NCBI GenBank assembly: GCA_017399065.1
Contig: JAFQEL010000011.1
Span: forward strand, 62,001-126,000
Direction of reading: 5' to 3'
DNA length: 64,000 nucleotides
From: Clostridia bacterium
GTDB lineage: Bacteria; Bacillota; Clostridia; Oscillospirales; Acutalibacteraceae
Under the pieces are notes generated by a model. The model worked only from the letters and a program-made list of their open reading frames with translations, was not told the origin of the DNA and did not search any database. The number at the start of each line of letters is the position of its first letter. Positions within the stretch are counted from its first letter, which is position 1. A program made the position numbers and the translations under genes. This document shows, in pieces, positions 40,446-49,061 of the stretch.

Positions 40446-42041
40446 ATGAAAAACGCTCGTAAAATATTAAGCGTGCTGTTGGTTTTAGCGGCTGTGTTTT
40501 CTCTTTGCGCCTGCTCCGATAAGAGCGAAGGCGGCAAAGACGAAACTCCGTCGGGTTCGCAGTCGGCAACACCTGCACCGACCTACAGCATTACACTTCC
40601 GGTTGCTCATAACGATACGCTTGATCCGTTTAAAGATATCAGCTCAGTCAATCGCTCGCTTGTCACTCTACTGTATGACGGACTTGTTTATATTGATGAG
40701 AGCTTCACCGCTCAGCCTCTGCTTATTAGCGGATACTCCAACAGCGGTACTCTGATGAGTGTAACTCTCAGGAGCGATATCCGTTTTTCGGATGGCTCTG
40801 CAATAACAGCAGACGACGTAACATATTCGTACGAAAAGGCGAAGGCAAGCAGCTATTACTCTGCGCGCCTTTCAAATATCAAATCCGTTGCCGCTTCGGG
40901 CAATACGGTAAGCTTTGAGCTTCGTGCCGCAGATTTCAATGCTCTTGCAAGCCTTGACTTTCCGATTGTAAAAAAAGGTACTGTGCAAACACTTGACAGT
41001 AAGGAAAATCTGTTTAATATATTACCTCCCATAGGTGCAGGCAGATATATAATAAAAGGTAACGTTCCTTCCGCAACTCTTGTACCTAACCCTTACTGCA
41101 ACCGAAGCCAGACAATGTCAATAGGCTCAATTGCACTTTTCGAAGTCAACGATTCAGACGGTATGGCATACGGCTTGCAGATAGGCAATTACGACTGTTG
41201 GTATAATGACCTTTCCTCAGGTCAGTATACGAGAGTAAATGCAGGTCTTTCCGTAGTGCCGACAAACAGTCTTGTTTACCTTGCCTTCAACGATGATAAA
41301 GCAATTTTTACCGAGAATGCCGTTCGTTGTGCACTGTCAATGATGCTTGACCGTGATGCAATAATCTCGCAGGGATTTCAGGGCCACGCAGTATCGGCTG
41401 TAGTACCTTTTAATCCGTCGTGGAGCGCTATGAAAAATATTCCGCTCAGCGGCAAGACCTCCGCTAACACCGACGGTGCAAAAGCCATACTCGAAAAGGC
41501 AGGCTATACCTCGATAAACCACTACGGCTACCGTTGCAGTAATACCAAGAGTCTTACCTGTACTCTTACGGTGTGTAAGGACAACGCTTTCAAGCTTGCC
41601 GCTGCACAGCAGATCAAAGAACAGCTTGCAAAGCTGAATTTCAACGTAAAGATAATTGAGCTGTCATATAAAGAGTATACAGAAGCGATAGCTAAGGGTA
41701 ATTACGAAATGTATCTTGGAGAGGTTAAGATTCCTGCAAACATGAATATAGCGCAGTTCTTTACCGTCGGCGGTACAGTCGGATCGGCACTTCGTCTTGT
41801 TGATGAAAATGAAAAAGAGTTTGTCTTATGCCGTGACGAGTACACAGCTTTGCTTTCGGGCTCACTCTCAATGTCCGATTTTTGCAGAATGTTTGAATCC
41901 GAAATGCCGTTTATTCCCGTATGCTACCGCTGCGGATTAGAAATATATTCCCGCGATTTTTCATCGCAAATCAATGGCACCTGCTATGATAACTTTTATA
42001 ATATAGACACATGGTCTGTTAAAACGGAGGAAAGCAAATGA
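40446..42041 (+). CDS. ABC solute-binding lipoprotein, peptide/nickel family (SBP_bac_5)
   Basis: A 531-residue lipoprotein: signal peptide with lipobox CAC (cysteine at about 20), a Ser/Gly/Thr-rich linker, then the family-5 solute-binding fold (VAHNDTLDPFKDISSVNRSLVTLLYDGLVYID, IRFSDGSAITADDVTYSYEKA). Such proteins capture oligopeptides, nickel chelates or similar solutes for an ABC importer. No permease or ATPase genes are adjacent, so partners must lie elsewhere. It starts 3 nt after ymdB, and its stop overlaps the next ATG by 4 nt. Confidence 0.88.
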   Translation: MKNARKILSVLLVLAAVFSLCACSDKSEGGKDETPSGSQSATPAPTYSITLPVAHNDTLDPFKDISSVNRSLVTLLYDGLVYIDESFTAQPLLISGYSNSGTLMSVTLRSDIRFSDGSAITADDVTYSYEKAKASSYYSARLSNIKSVAASGNTVSFELRAADFNALASLDFPIVKKGTVQTLDSKENLFNILPPIGAGRYIIKGNVPSATLVPNPYCNRSQTMSIGSIALFEVNDSDGMAYGLQIGNYDCWYNDLSSGQYTRVNAGLSVVPTNSLVYLAFNDDKAIFTENAVRCALSMMLDRDAIISQGFQGHAVSAVVPFNPSWSAMKNIPLSGKTSANTDGAKAILEKAGYTSINHYGYRCSNTKSLTCTLTVCKDNAFKLAAAQQIKEQLAKLNFNVKIIELSYKEYTEAIAKGNYEMYLGEVKIPANMNIAQFFTVGGTVGSALRLVDENEKEFVLCRDEYTALLSGSLSMSDFCRMFESEMPFIPVCYRCGLEIYSRDFSSQINGTCYDNFYNIDTWSVKTEESK

Positions 42042-42397
42042 TTAAGACAGAAAACCATATGGGCACAATAGAAATAACCGAAACCTATTTTGCCAACCTT
42101 ATCGGTAACACCGTATCTTCCTGCTTCGGCGTTGTGGGTATGGCCAACTCAAACACACGTCAGCAGCTTCGCGCATTTTTGAAAAAAGGCATCATCTTCC
42201 CCGACCAGGGAGTTGCTGTACAGAAGCACAGTGACGGTCTGTTTATTGACCTGCACATAATAGTAACCTACGGCCTTAACATAAGTGCAATTTGCCAGAG
42301 CATAACAAACAAAGTAAAATACACCGTCGAAGAGGCAACAGGTATGAAGGTTGCAAAAATAAAAGTATTTGTTGACGGTATGAAGGCAGAAAGCTGA
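42038..42397 (+). CDS. Asp23/Gls24-family envelope stress protein (YloU-like)
   Basis: A 119-residue protein of the Asp23/Gls24 family: GTIEITETYFANLIGNTVSSCFGVVGMAN at the N-terminus and later GLFIDLHIIVTYGLNISAICQSI. YloU-type members commonly precede fakA in Firmicutes, as here (11 nt). Likely a cytoplasmic membrane-associated scaffold linked to envelope stress or fatty acid kinase; exact role unclear. Coupled to the preceding lipoprotein gene by an ATGA overlap. Confidence 0.9.
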   Translation: MIKTENHMGTIEITETYFANLIGNTVSSCFGVVGMANSNTRQQLRAFLKKGIIFPDQGVAVQKHSDGLFIDLHIIVTYGLNISAICQSITNKVKYTVEEATGMKVAKIKVFVDGMKAES

Positions 42398-42408
42398 GGT
42401 AAAGACAA

Positions 42409-44058
42409 GTGATTAACGGTAACATTCTGCGCGATGCCATTATATCCGCAGCAAATAATATAGATAACAGCAAAACAGCCGTCGATGCACTCAACGTTTT
42501 CCCTGTGCCCGACGGTGATACAGGCACAAATATGTCTATGACAATGCGTGCCGCCGCAAGAGAGCTTGCAATCCTGCCCGAGGGTCTCGGCGCAGGCGAG
42601 GTTGCAGGCAAGGCCGCCTCTGCCCTTCTCAGAGGTGCAAGAGGCAACTCGGGCGTTATACTTTCCCTTATTTTCAGAGGCTTCTCAAAAGCACTCAAAG
42701 ACCATAATGAAATAGATGCAAAGGCTCTTGCCAAAGCACTTGAAGAAGGAGCAAAATCAGCTTACGGTGCGGTTATGAAACCCACTGAGGGTACAATTCT
42801 CACCGTTATCCGCGAATCGGGCGAAGCCGCTGCAAAGCTCGCACAGGGCAGTATCGATGCTGTTGAGCTTTGGGGAAAAGCCTGCCTGACGGCAAAAGAG
42901 TCACTTGACAGAACGCCCGAGCTTCTTCCTCAGTTAAAAAAAGCAGGCGTTGTAGATGCAGGCGGTCAGGGTCTGTTGCTCGTAATGCAGGGTATGCTCA
43001 GCGTATTCAAGGGCGAAGGCATAATTTCTTCGGGTGATAATCCAGTCGCTCCCGTGCAGACGGTATCAGCCGCAGCTGAGGTTAATGAAGATATAAAATT
43101 CGGCTACTGTACCGAGTTTATCGTAAACAGAGTTAATCCCGAGCCTACCGATGCAGTAAAGCTGCGTGCTTATCTTGAAACTATCGGTGACTGCGTAGTC
43201 GTAGTTGATGACGATGAAATAATAAAGGTACACGTCCATTCAAACGACCCCGGTAACGCGATTCAGGCAGGTCTCAAATACGGTGCACTTGTCAACATCA
43301 AAATCGACAATATGCGCTATCAGCACAGCAATAACGTAATTGAGCAGACACAGCTTCCCGAGCAGAAGGAAGATGAACCGCAGGTTGCCGAAATCGAAAA
43401 GCAGTTCGGCTTTGTTGCTGTTTGTGCAGGCGAAGGCTTTGAAGAAATGTTCAGTCAGCTCGGCGCAGACAGAATAGTAAGCGGCGGCCAGACAATGAAC
43501 CCCAGCACCGAGGATATTCTTCGTGCCGTGCTTGCAACACCTGCCGAGCACGTGTTCATCCTGCCCAACAACAAGAATATAATTATGGCTGCCGAGCAGG
43601 TTGTGCCGCTTTGCGAAAAGGGCATCAGCGTGCTCCATACCAAAACAGTGCCTCAGGGTATTGCCGCAATGCTCAGCTTTGACGAAACACAGCCTGCAGA
43701 AAAGAACCACCTTGAGATGATGAAGGCGGCAGGCAGAGTCGGTACGGGTCTCGTTACATTTGCCGCACGTGACAGTGAGGTCAACAACCAGCGTGTACGC
43801 AAGGGTCAGATTCTCGGTATGGAGGACGGCAAAATAACCGTGCTCGAGCACGATCCCATAAAGGCGGGCTACAAGGTTGCACGCCGTCTTTACAAGAAGC
43901 TTAACGCTTCAATGATTACGATTTACTACGGAGCTGAGTCCAACGAGGAGCAGGCAGAGGCACTCAGCACAATGATAGCTTCACGCTGTCACGATGCGGA
44001 GATTGCCGTAATTCCCGGCGGTCAGCCGATATACTATTTCACGATTGCGGTTGAATAA
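42409..44058 (+). CDS. fakA: Fatty acid kinase ATP-binding subunit FakA (YloV/DAK2 family)
   Basis: A 549-residue protein. The N-terminal DhaL/DAK2 kinase domain carries ALNVFPVPDGDTGTNMSMTM (about 26-45), with the magnesium-binding aspartates, and LLRGARGNSGVILS; a C-terminal domain (about 220-549) binds the partner. FakA phosphorylates fatty acids held by a FakB (DegV-family) protein, which is not encoded in this window. The start is GTG 42409 behind GAGGT. It stands in the classic order Gls24-fakA-recG. Confidence 0.9.
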   Translation: MINGNILRDAIISAANNIDNSKTAVDALNVFPVPDGDTGTNMSMTMRAAARELAILPEGLGAGEVAGKAASALLRGARGNSGVILSLIFRGFSKALKDHNEIDAKALAKALEEGAKSAYGAVMKPTEGTILTVIRESGEAAAKLAQGSIDAVELWGKACLTAKESLDRTPELLPQLKKAGVVDAGGQGLLLVMQGMLSVFKGEGIISSGDNPVAPVQTVSAAAEVNEDIKFGYCTEFIVNRVNPEPTDAVKLRAYLETIGDCVVVVDDDEIIKVHVHSNDPGNAIQAGLKYGALVNIKIDNMRYQHSNNVIEQTQLPEQKEDEPQVAEIEKQFGFVAVCAGEGFEEMFSQLGADRIVSGGQTMNPSTEDILRAVLATPAEHVFILPNNKNIIMAAEQVVPLCEKGISVLHTKTVPQGIAAMLSFDETQPAEKNHLEMMKAAGRVGTGLVTFAARDSEVNNQRVRKGQILGMEDGKITVLEHDPIKAGYKVARRLYKKLNASMITIYYGAESNEEQAEALSTMIASRCHDAEIAVIPGGQPIYYFTIAVE

Positions 44059-44059
44059 A

Positions 44060-46102
44060 ATGCTTAACTTTTCAAGCGATATCAAATATCTCAAGGGAGT
44101 CGGTGAAGCCCGTGCCAAGCTGTTCAGGCGGCTTGGCGTGGCTGACATCGGCTCCCTTGTACGCCTTTTTCCGCGTGCTTATGAGGATTGGAGCAAGGTG
44201 ACAACAATTCTCGGGGCAGTGCCCGGAGAACAGTGCTGTATCAAGGCAATGGTCTGCTCGCCCGTATCTCACGCCCTCGTACGCAAGGGTATGACAGTAT
44301 ATAAAACACAGGCAACAGACGGCGAAAACATAATGAAGATAACTATCTTCAACAACCGCTTTGCCGCCGAAAAGCTTGAAGAGGGCGAAGAATATCTTTT
44401 CTTCGGCAAAATCCAGCAAAACGGTTACACCCGTGAAATGCTCAACCCTCAGATAGAAAAAACAACTACGGGCGAAAGAATACGCCCGATTTATCCGCAG
44501 ACTATGTCACTCTCATCCCGTATGATCGAGGGATGTGTGCGCCGTGCACTCGACAGTCTTGAAGATTTACCCCCAGACGTACTCAGCACGGATATCAGAA
44601 ATAAATACGCACTGTGCGACTACAGGTCTGCACTTGAAAAAATACACTTCCCGAAAACTGAAGCCGACATTATGACTGCTCGCCGCAGACTCAGCTTTGA
44701 AGAACTTTATGTGTTACAGACGGGCATGATGCTTCTTCGCGGCAGAAACCGCAAGCAGGCAGGCTGTCAGATACAGAAAGACTGCTCTGAGGGATTTTTC
44801 AGTCTCCTGCCATTTTCACCTACGGGTGCACAAAGGCGTGCCGTAAAAGAAGCGATAGAAGATATGAAAAAGCCTCAGCCGATGAACAGACTTCTTCAGG
44901 GTGACGTCGGCTCGGGTAAAACCGCTGTTGCGGCGGCTGTTGCCCACACCTGTGCCGAAAACTCATTTCAGTGTGCGATAATGGCACCCACGGAAATTCT
45001 TGCCGCACAGCACTACCGTACCTTCTGCAAGCTTCTCGAAAGTACCGACCTTCGGGTCGAGCTGCTCGTCGGCTCAACACCTGCCAAGGAGAAAAAGCGT
45101 ATAAAAGAAGGCTTGCTTTCGGGCGAAATCAATCTTGTAATCGGCACGCACGCACTCATACAAAAAGACGTTCAGTTCAGAAATCTCGGCCTCGTAGTAA
45201 CAGATGAACAGCACCGTTTCGGTGTCGGTCAGCGTTCGGCACTCGGCGGCAAGGGGCTTAACCCGCATACTCTCGTTATGTCAGCAACGCCTATTCCGCG
45301 TACGCTTGCACTTATTATCTACGGCGACCTTGATATATCAATTCTCGACGAGCTTCCTGCAGGCAGGCAAAAAATTGAAACCTTTGCCATTGATTCAAGC
45401 ATCAGACAGCGTGCCTACGGCTATGTGAAAAAGCACCTTGACGAAGGCAGGCAGGGCTACATAATCTGTCCGCTTGTCGAAGAAAGCGATGTCAGCGAAC
45501 TTAAAGCCGCGGAAGAGGTTGCCGAAAAGCTGCGCCGTGAAGATTTTAAAGGATACACCGTAGGTCTGCTTCACGGCAAAATGAAAGCAGCAGAAAAAGA
45601 CGAGGTTATGCGTGAATTTGCCGCAGGCAACATTCAGCTTCTTGTTTCAACAACCGTTGTCGAGGTAGGCGTTGACGTACCCAACAGCGTAATAATGGTT
45701 ATCGAAAACGCTGAGCGTTTCGGTCTCTCACAGCTTCATCAGCTTCGCGGCAGAGTCGGCAGAGGCGAGCACAAGTCAACCTGCATACTCATATCCGACG
45801 CAAAAGGCAAAACCGCACAGCACAGACTCAAAACAATGTGCAAAACCACAAACGGCTTTGAGATTGCTGATGAGGATTTAAAGCTCAGAGGTCCGGGTGA
45901 CTTCTTCGGTGCACGCCAGCACGGCTTGCCCGAAATGAAAATTGCTGACCTTTCCAGCGATATGGAACTTCTCAAACAGGCACAGCGTGCCGCAAAAGAA
46001 ACACTCGACCTTGACCCTGCACTCAGAAGTGAAAAAAATGCACCGCTCAAAAGAGCAGTGCTTGAACTCTATGAAACAGTAGGACCTCAGGGTATGAATT
46101 AA
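44060..46102 (+). CDS. recG: ATP-dependent DNA helicase RecG
   Basis: A 680-residue helicase, normal length. The N-terminal wedge/OB domain is at about 1-230; then Walker A GDVGSGKTAVAAA (about 283-295), DEQHRFGVGQR (DEAH-type motif II), SATPIPRTLAL, and the C-terminal motifs VEVGVDVPN and QLRGRVGRG. It reverses stalled forks and processes branched DNA. ATG 44060 is one base after fakA's stop and has no strong ribosome binding site, so translation probably depends on coupling. Confidence 0.96.
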   Translation: MLNFSSDIKYLKGVGEARAKLFRRLGVADIGSLVRLFPRAYEDWSKVTTILGAVPGEQCCIKAMVCSPVSHALVRKGMTVYKTQATDGENIMKITIFNNRFAAEKLEEGEEYLFFGKIQQNGYTREMLNPQIEKTTTGERIRPIYPQTMSLSSRMIEGCVRRALDSLEDLPPDVLSTDIRNKYALCDYRSALEKIHFPKTEADIMTARRRLSFEELYVLQTGMMLLRGRNRKQAGCQIQKDCSEGFFSLLPFSPTGAQRRAVKEAIEDMKKPQPMNRLLQGDVGSGKTAVAAAVAHTCAENSFQCAIMAPTEILAAQHYRTFCKLLESTDLRVELLVGSTPAKEKKRIKEGLLSGEINLVIGTHALIQKDVQFRNLGLVVTDEQHRFGVGQRSALGGKGLNPHTLVMSATPIPRTLALIIYGDLDISILDELPAGRQKIETFAIDSSIRQRAYGYVKKHLDEGRQGYIICPLVEESDVSELKAAEEVAEKLRREDFKGYTVGLLHGKMKAAEKDEVMREFAAGNIQLLVSTTVVEVGVDVPNSVIMVIENAERFGLSQLHQLRGRVGRGEHKSTCILISDAKGKTAQHRLKTMCKTTNGFEIADEDLKLRGPGDFFGARQHGLPEMKIADLSSDMELLKQAQRAAKETLDLDPALRSEKNAPLKRAVLELYETVGPQGMN

Positions 46103-46123
46103 AAGCAGAATTCTTTAAAAAAT

Positions 46124-46331
46124 GGGACTATCTCAATATGATGAAGAAGCCGTTTTCTTCCGACGATAGGCGTATGCGATACGTCGAGTCGGAAAAAACG
46201 GCTAAAAAGAAACATTTTTTATAGTAGTTAATTGTTATATGATATTTTAAAAGGATAGCAATGTCAAAACGCATTGCTATCCTTCTTGTTTTTATTTGTT
46301 TCTTTTGTTCTTCGCTTATTGAGATAGTCCC
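46124..46331. mobile_element. MITE-like element with 15-bp inverted ends
   Basis: Perfect terminal inverted repeats GGGACTATCTCAATA (46124-46138) and TATTGAGATAGTCCC (46317-46331) enclose about 178 bp without a gene. Inside are a long hairpin (46148-46203; AGCCGTTTT.TTCCGAC arms) and a second hairpin (46251-46284) with a U-tail. It lies 21 nt after recG and 4 nt from the cysK stop. No clear target-site duplication was seen. Confidence 0.7.
46251..46293 (+). terminator. Terminator carried by the MITE-like element
   Basis: AAGGATAGCAATG pairs perfectly with CATTGCTATCCTT, followed by CTTGTTTTT. It likely ends the recG transcript. Confidence 0.75.
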
Positions 46332-46335
46332 GACA

Positions 46336-47268
46336 TTATTTTTCTGTAAAGAGAGGTGTTGAGAAGTATCTCTCTGCTGTGTCGGGAAGTACTGTTACAA
46401 CAGTCTTACCCTTGCCAAGCTTCTTTGCAAGCTTGATTGCGGCGGCAACGTTTGTACCGCTTGAAATGCCGCAGAGAATACCTTCTTTTGAAGCAAGGTC
46501 GCGTGAGGTCTGAAGTGCCTCATCGTCGTTGATAATGCAGATATCGTTATAAATCTCTGTGTTGAGAATTGCGGGAATAAGACCGTCGCCTATACCCATC
46601 TGTACGTGTGTACCGATAGAGCCGCCCGAAAGAATCGCGGCGTGTGCAGGCTCAACAGCCCATATCTCAATATCGGGGTTAGCCTCTTTGAGCGTTTCGC
46701 CGATACCTGTAATTGTACCACCAGTGCCTATACCCGAACAGAAGCCGTGAATCGGAGCGTTTACCTGCTCAAGAATCTCAACACCCGTACGGCTGCGCTG
46801 AATTGCAACGTTTGCAGGGTTTTCAAACTGCTGAGGCACAAATACGTTTTCATCCTCTGCCTTCATCCTGAGTGCAAGGTTAAGGCACTCCTCAATACAG
46901 TCGCCTATATTGCCTGCATCGTGCACGAGCACAACACTTGCACCGTAGTGCTCAACGAGCTTTCTTCGCTCTTCACTGACAGAGTCGGGCATAATGATAA
47001 CCGTCTTGTAGCCTCTGACGGCACCGACGAGAGCAAGACCGATACCCTGGTTGCCGCTTGTAGGCTCAACTATTGTTGTATTTTCGTTTATAAGACCCTT
47101 TTTTTCGGCATCAAGAATCATATTGTAAGCAGTTCTTGTCTTGATGCTTCCGCCTACGTTGAGACCCTCAAATTTTACGAGTATTTCGGCACCGTCAGGG
47201 TCAGCCATGTGGGAGAGCCTGATAATCGGTGTGTTGCCGATAGCCTCGAGAATATTGTTACAAACCAT
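46336..47268 (-). CDS. cysK: Cysteine synthase, O-acetylserine sulfhydrylase
   Basis: A 310-residue PLP enzyme (EC 2.5.1.47) that makes cysteine from O-acetylserine and sulfide. The PLP lysine is in VGGSIKTRTAYNM (about residue 42). The asparagine loop reads TSGNQGIGLA (about 69-78), where most family members have TSGNTG. The phosphate loop is GIGTGGTITG. The SGNQG variant could alter substrate preference. ATG 47268 behind AAAGGTGA. Its stop is 4 nt from the MITE-like element. No T-box or S-box leader was recognised upstream. Confidence 0.9.
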   Translation of the reverse strand: MVCNNILEAIGNTPIIRLSHMADPDGAEILVKFEGLNVGGSIKTRTAYNMILDAEKKGLINENTTIVEPTSGNQGIGLALVGAVRGYKTVIIMPDSVSEERRKLVEHYGASVVLVHDAGNIGDCIEECLNLALRMKAEDENVFVPQQFENPANVAIQRSRTGVEILEQVNAPIHGFCSGIGTGGTITGIGETLKEANPDIEIWAVEPAHAAILSGGSIGTHVQMGIGDGLIPAILNTEIYNDICIINDDEALQTSRDLASKEGILCGISSGTNVAAAIKLAKKLGKGKTVVTVLPDTAERYFSTPLFTEK

Positions 47269-47488
47269 AATTAATTCACCTTTATATTATATGTTTTATG
47301 GCAGAATTTGTCTTATACATAGCATAACTGTATAGATTATATATTAAATTAAAGATAATTACAATTCACAAAATAAAGTATATTTCGCTTGTAAAATAAT
47401 GATTTTCTGTTGTTTTTGTATACTACTTGAAAAAATAACATATATAATGTAAAATTGTATTTTAAGAATTCTAAAAGGTGTGAGAGTA

Positions 47489-48751
47489 ATGAGAAATCCG
47501 CTTGCTGACAGGCTCAGACCGCAGAGCATTGACGATATGGTCGGTCAGAGACATCTGCTAGGCGAAGGCAAAGCACTTCGCCGCATAATTGATTCGGGCG
47601 AAGTACCCAACCTTATTTTTTACGGTCCGTCGGGTGTCGGCAAAACAACGCTTGCCGAAATCCTCGCAAAGCGTACAAACAAATATTTCTGCAAGCTCAA
47701 CGGCACAACAGCTTCAACTGCAGATATCAAAGATATAATCGCACAGTCGCAGACGCTCAGCGCAATCAACGGAGTGCTTCTGTATCTCGACGAGATTCAG
47801 TACTTCAACAAAAAGCAGCAGCAGACACTGCTCGAATATATTGAGGACGGCTCAATCACACTTATAGCTTCCACTACCGAAAACCCGTACTTCTACGTTT
47901 ACAATGCCGTGCTCAGCCGCTCAACCGTTTTTGAATTTAAAAGCGTTACTCCGAGTGAAATCGAGCCTGCAATTTTGCGTGCCTTTGACTTTCTCGCAAA
48001 AGAAGGCGGTATGGAGTTTGAGCTTGAAGAAGGCGTGCTTCATCATATCGCCTGCGGCTGCGGCGGTGACGTACGCAAGGCAATGAACTCCGCAGAGCTC
48101 TGTGCCATGGCTTCACAGACTGTCAACGGCAAGCGTGTAGTAACGCTTGAAACCGCAGAGCAGTTAACACAGCGAAGTGCTTTCAGATACGATAAAGAGG
48201 GTGACGAGCACTACGATATCGTATCGGCTTACCAGAAATCTATGCGAGGCTCCGACCCCGATGCCGCAATACATTATCTTGCCCGTCTGCTTGAAGCAGG
48301 CGACCTGCCCTCAGCCTGCCGCAGACTGCTTGTCTGTGCAAATGAGGATGTCGGTCTCGCCTACCCTCAGCTCATACCTATCGTAAAAGCGGCTGTCGAT
48401 ACCGCATTGCAGGTCGGTATGCCCGAGGCAAGAATTCCGCTTGCAAATGCTGTAATACTTGTCGCAACTGCGCCTAAATCAAACTCGGCCTACGAAGCCA
48501 TAAACTCAGCACTTGCAGACATACAGTCAGGCAAAACAGGTCCTATCCCGAGAACACTGCAGAATATGCACTTTGACGGTGAGGACAACAACCATAAGGG
48601 GCAGTTTTACAAATATCCTCACGCTTTTGAAAATCATTGGGTAAAACAGCAATACCTGCCCGATGCAATCAAAAACCGTACTTATTACAATTACGGCGAC
48701 AACAAAAACGAGCAGGCAGCAAAGGCCTATTGGGATAAAATAAAGAAGTAA
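47489..48751 (+). CDS. rarA: Replication-associated recombination protein RarA/MgsA
   Basis: A 420-residue clamp-loader-like AAA+ ATPase: DRLRPQSIDDMVGQRHLLG at the N-terminus, Walker A GPSGVGKTT (about 48-56), Walker B LYLDEIQYFNKKQQ, sensor ASTTENPYF, and a C-terminal tetramerisation domain (MRGSDPDAAIHYLARLLEAGD). It acts at stalled replication forks. ATG 47489 is selected because AAAGGTG is 9 nt upstream; an in-frame GTG three codons earlier overlaps that site. Confidence 0.95.
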   Translation: MRNPLADRLRPQSIDDMVGQRHLLGEGKALRRIIDSGEVPNLIFYGPSGVGKTTLAEILAKRTNKYFCKLNGTTASTADIKDIIAQSQTLSAINGVLLYLDEIQYFNKKQQQTLLEYIEDGSITLIASTTENPYFYVYNAVLSRSTVFEFKSVTPSEIEPAILRAFDFLAKEGGMEFELEEGVLHHIACGCGGDVRKAMNSAELCAMASQTVNGKRVVTLETAEQLTQRSAFRYDKEGDEHYDIVSAYQKSMRGSDPDAAIHYLARLLEAGDLPSACRRLLVCANEDVGLAYPQLIPIVKAAVDTALQVGMPEARIPLANAVILVATAPKSNSAYEAINSALADIQSGKTGPIPRTLQNMHFDGEDNNHKGQFYKYPHAFENHWVKQQYLPDAIKNRTYYNYGDNKNEQAAKAYWDKIKK

Positions 48752-48767
48752 ATAAAAAGGAAGATAA

Positions 48768-49047
48768 GGGGCTGTAAAAGAGCGCAGACCGCATAAAACA
48801 ATATATAACAAGGGTTCTGCAGGAATTAATATCCTGCAGAACCCTAAAATTTTACTCTAAAGGCAAAAAGGAAGAGAAAACAATGTTTTATGCCACAAAC
48901 AAACTTCGCCACTCGACGTACCTTTGTACACCTTCAGACAAGCATAACAAGGCTGAAGCCTTGTTATTGCTCAGTTTGTCCGTTCTGCATCTTTTTTCCT
49001 ATCCCCTTAAAGAGGCTGTAAAAAAACTTGCGTTTTTTTACAGCCTC
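48768..49047. repeat. Repeat element with GGGGCTGTAAAA/TTTTACAGCCTC ends
   Basis: This stretch between two convergent genes has imperfect inverted ends (48768-48779 and 49036-49047), a perfect 14-bp hairpin (48811-48845, AGGGTTCTGCAGGA arms), an AACAAGGCT/AGCCTTGTT hairpin near 48947-48967, and the terminator hairpin at the right end. A 60-codon frame inside has a weak start signal but is not accepted as a gene. Confidence 0.45.
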
Positions 49048-49056
49048 TTGTTTTTT
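49012..49056 (+). terminator. Strong hairpin terminator between rarA and the beta-helix gene
   Basis: GAGGCTGTAAAAAAA pairs perfectly with TTTTTTTACAGCCTC, followed by TTGTTTTTT. It probably serves transcripts from both sides. Confidence 0.8.
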
Positions 49057-49061
49057 AGCTT

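Noticed and set aside
47269-47360. Possible T-box or S-box leader ahead of cysK
   Set aside because: The region is only AT-rich. No T-box sequence, specifier hairpin or SAM aptamer core was found.
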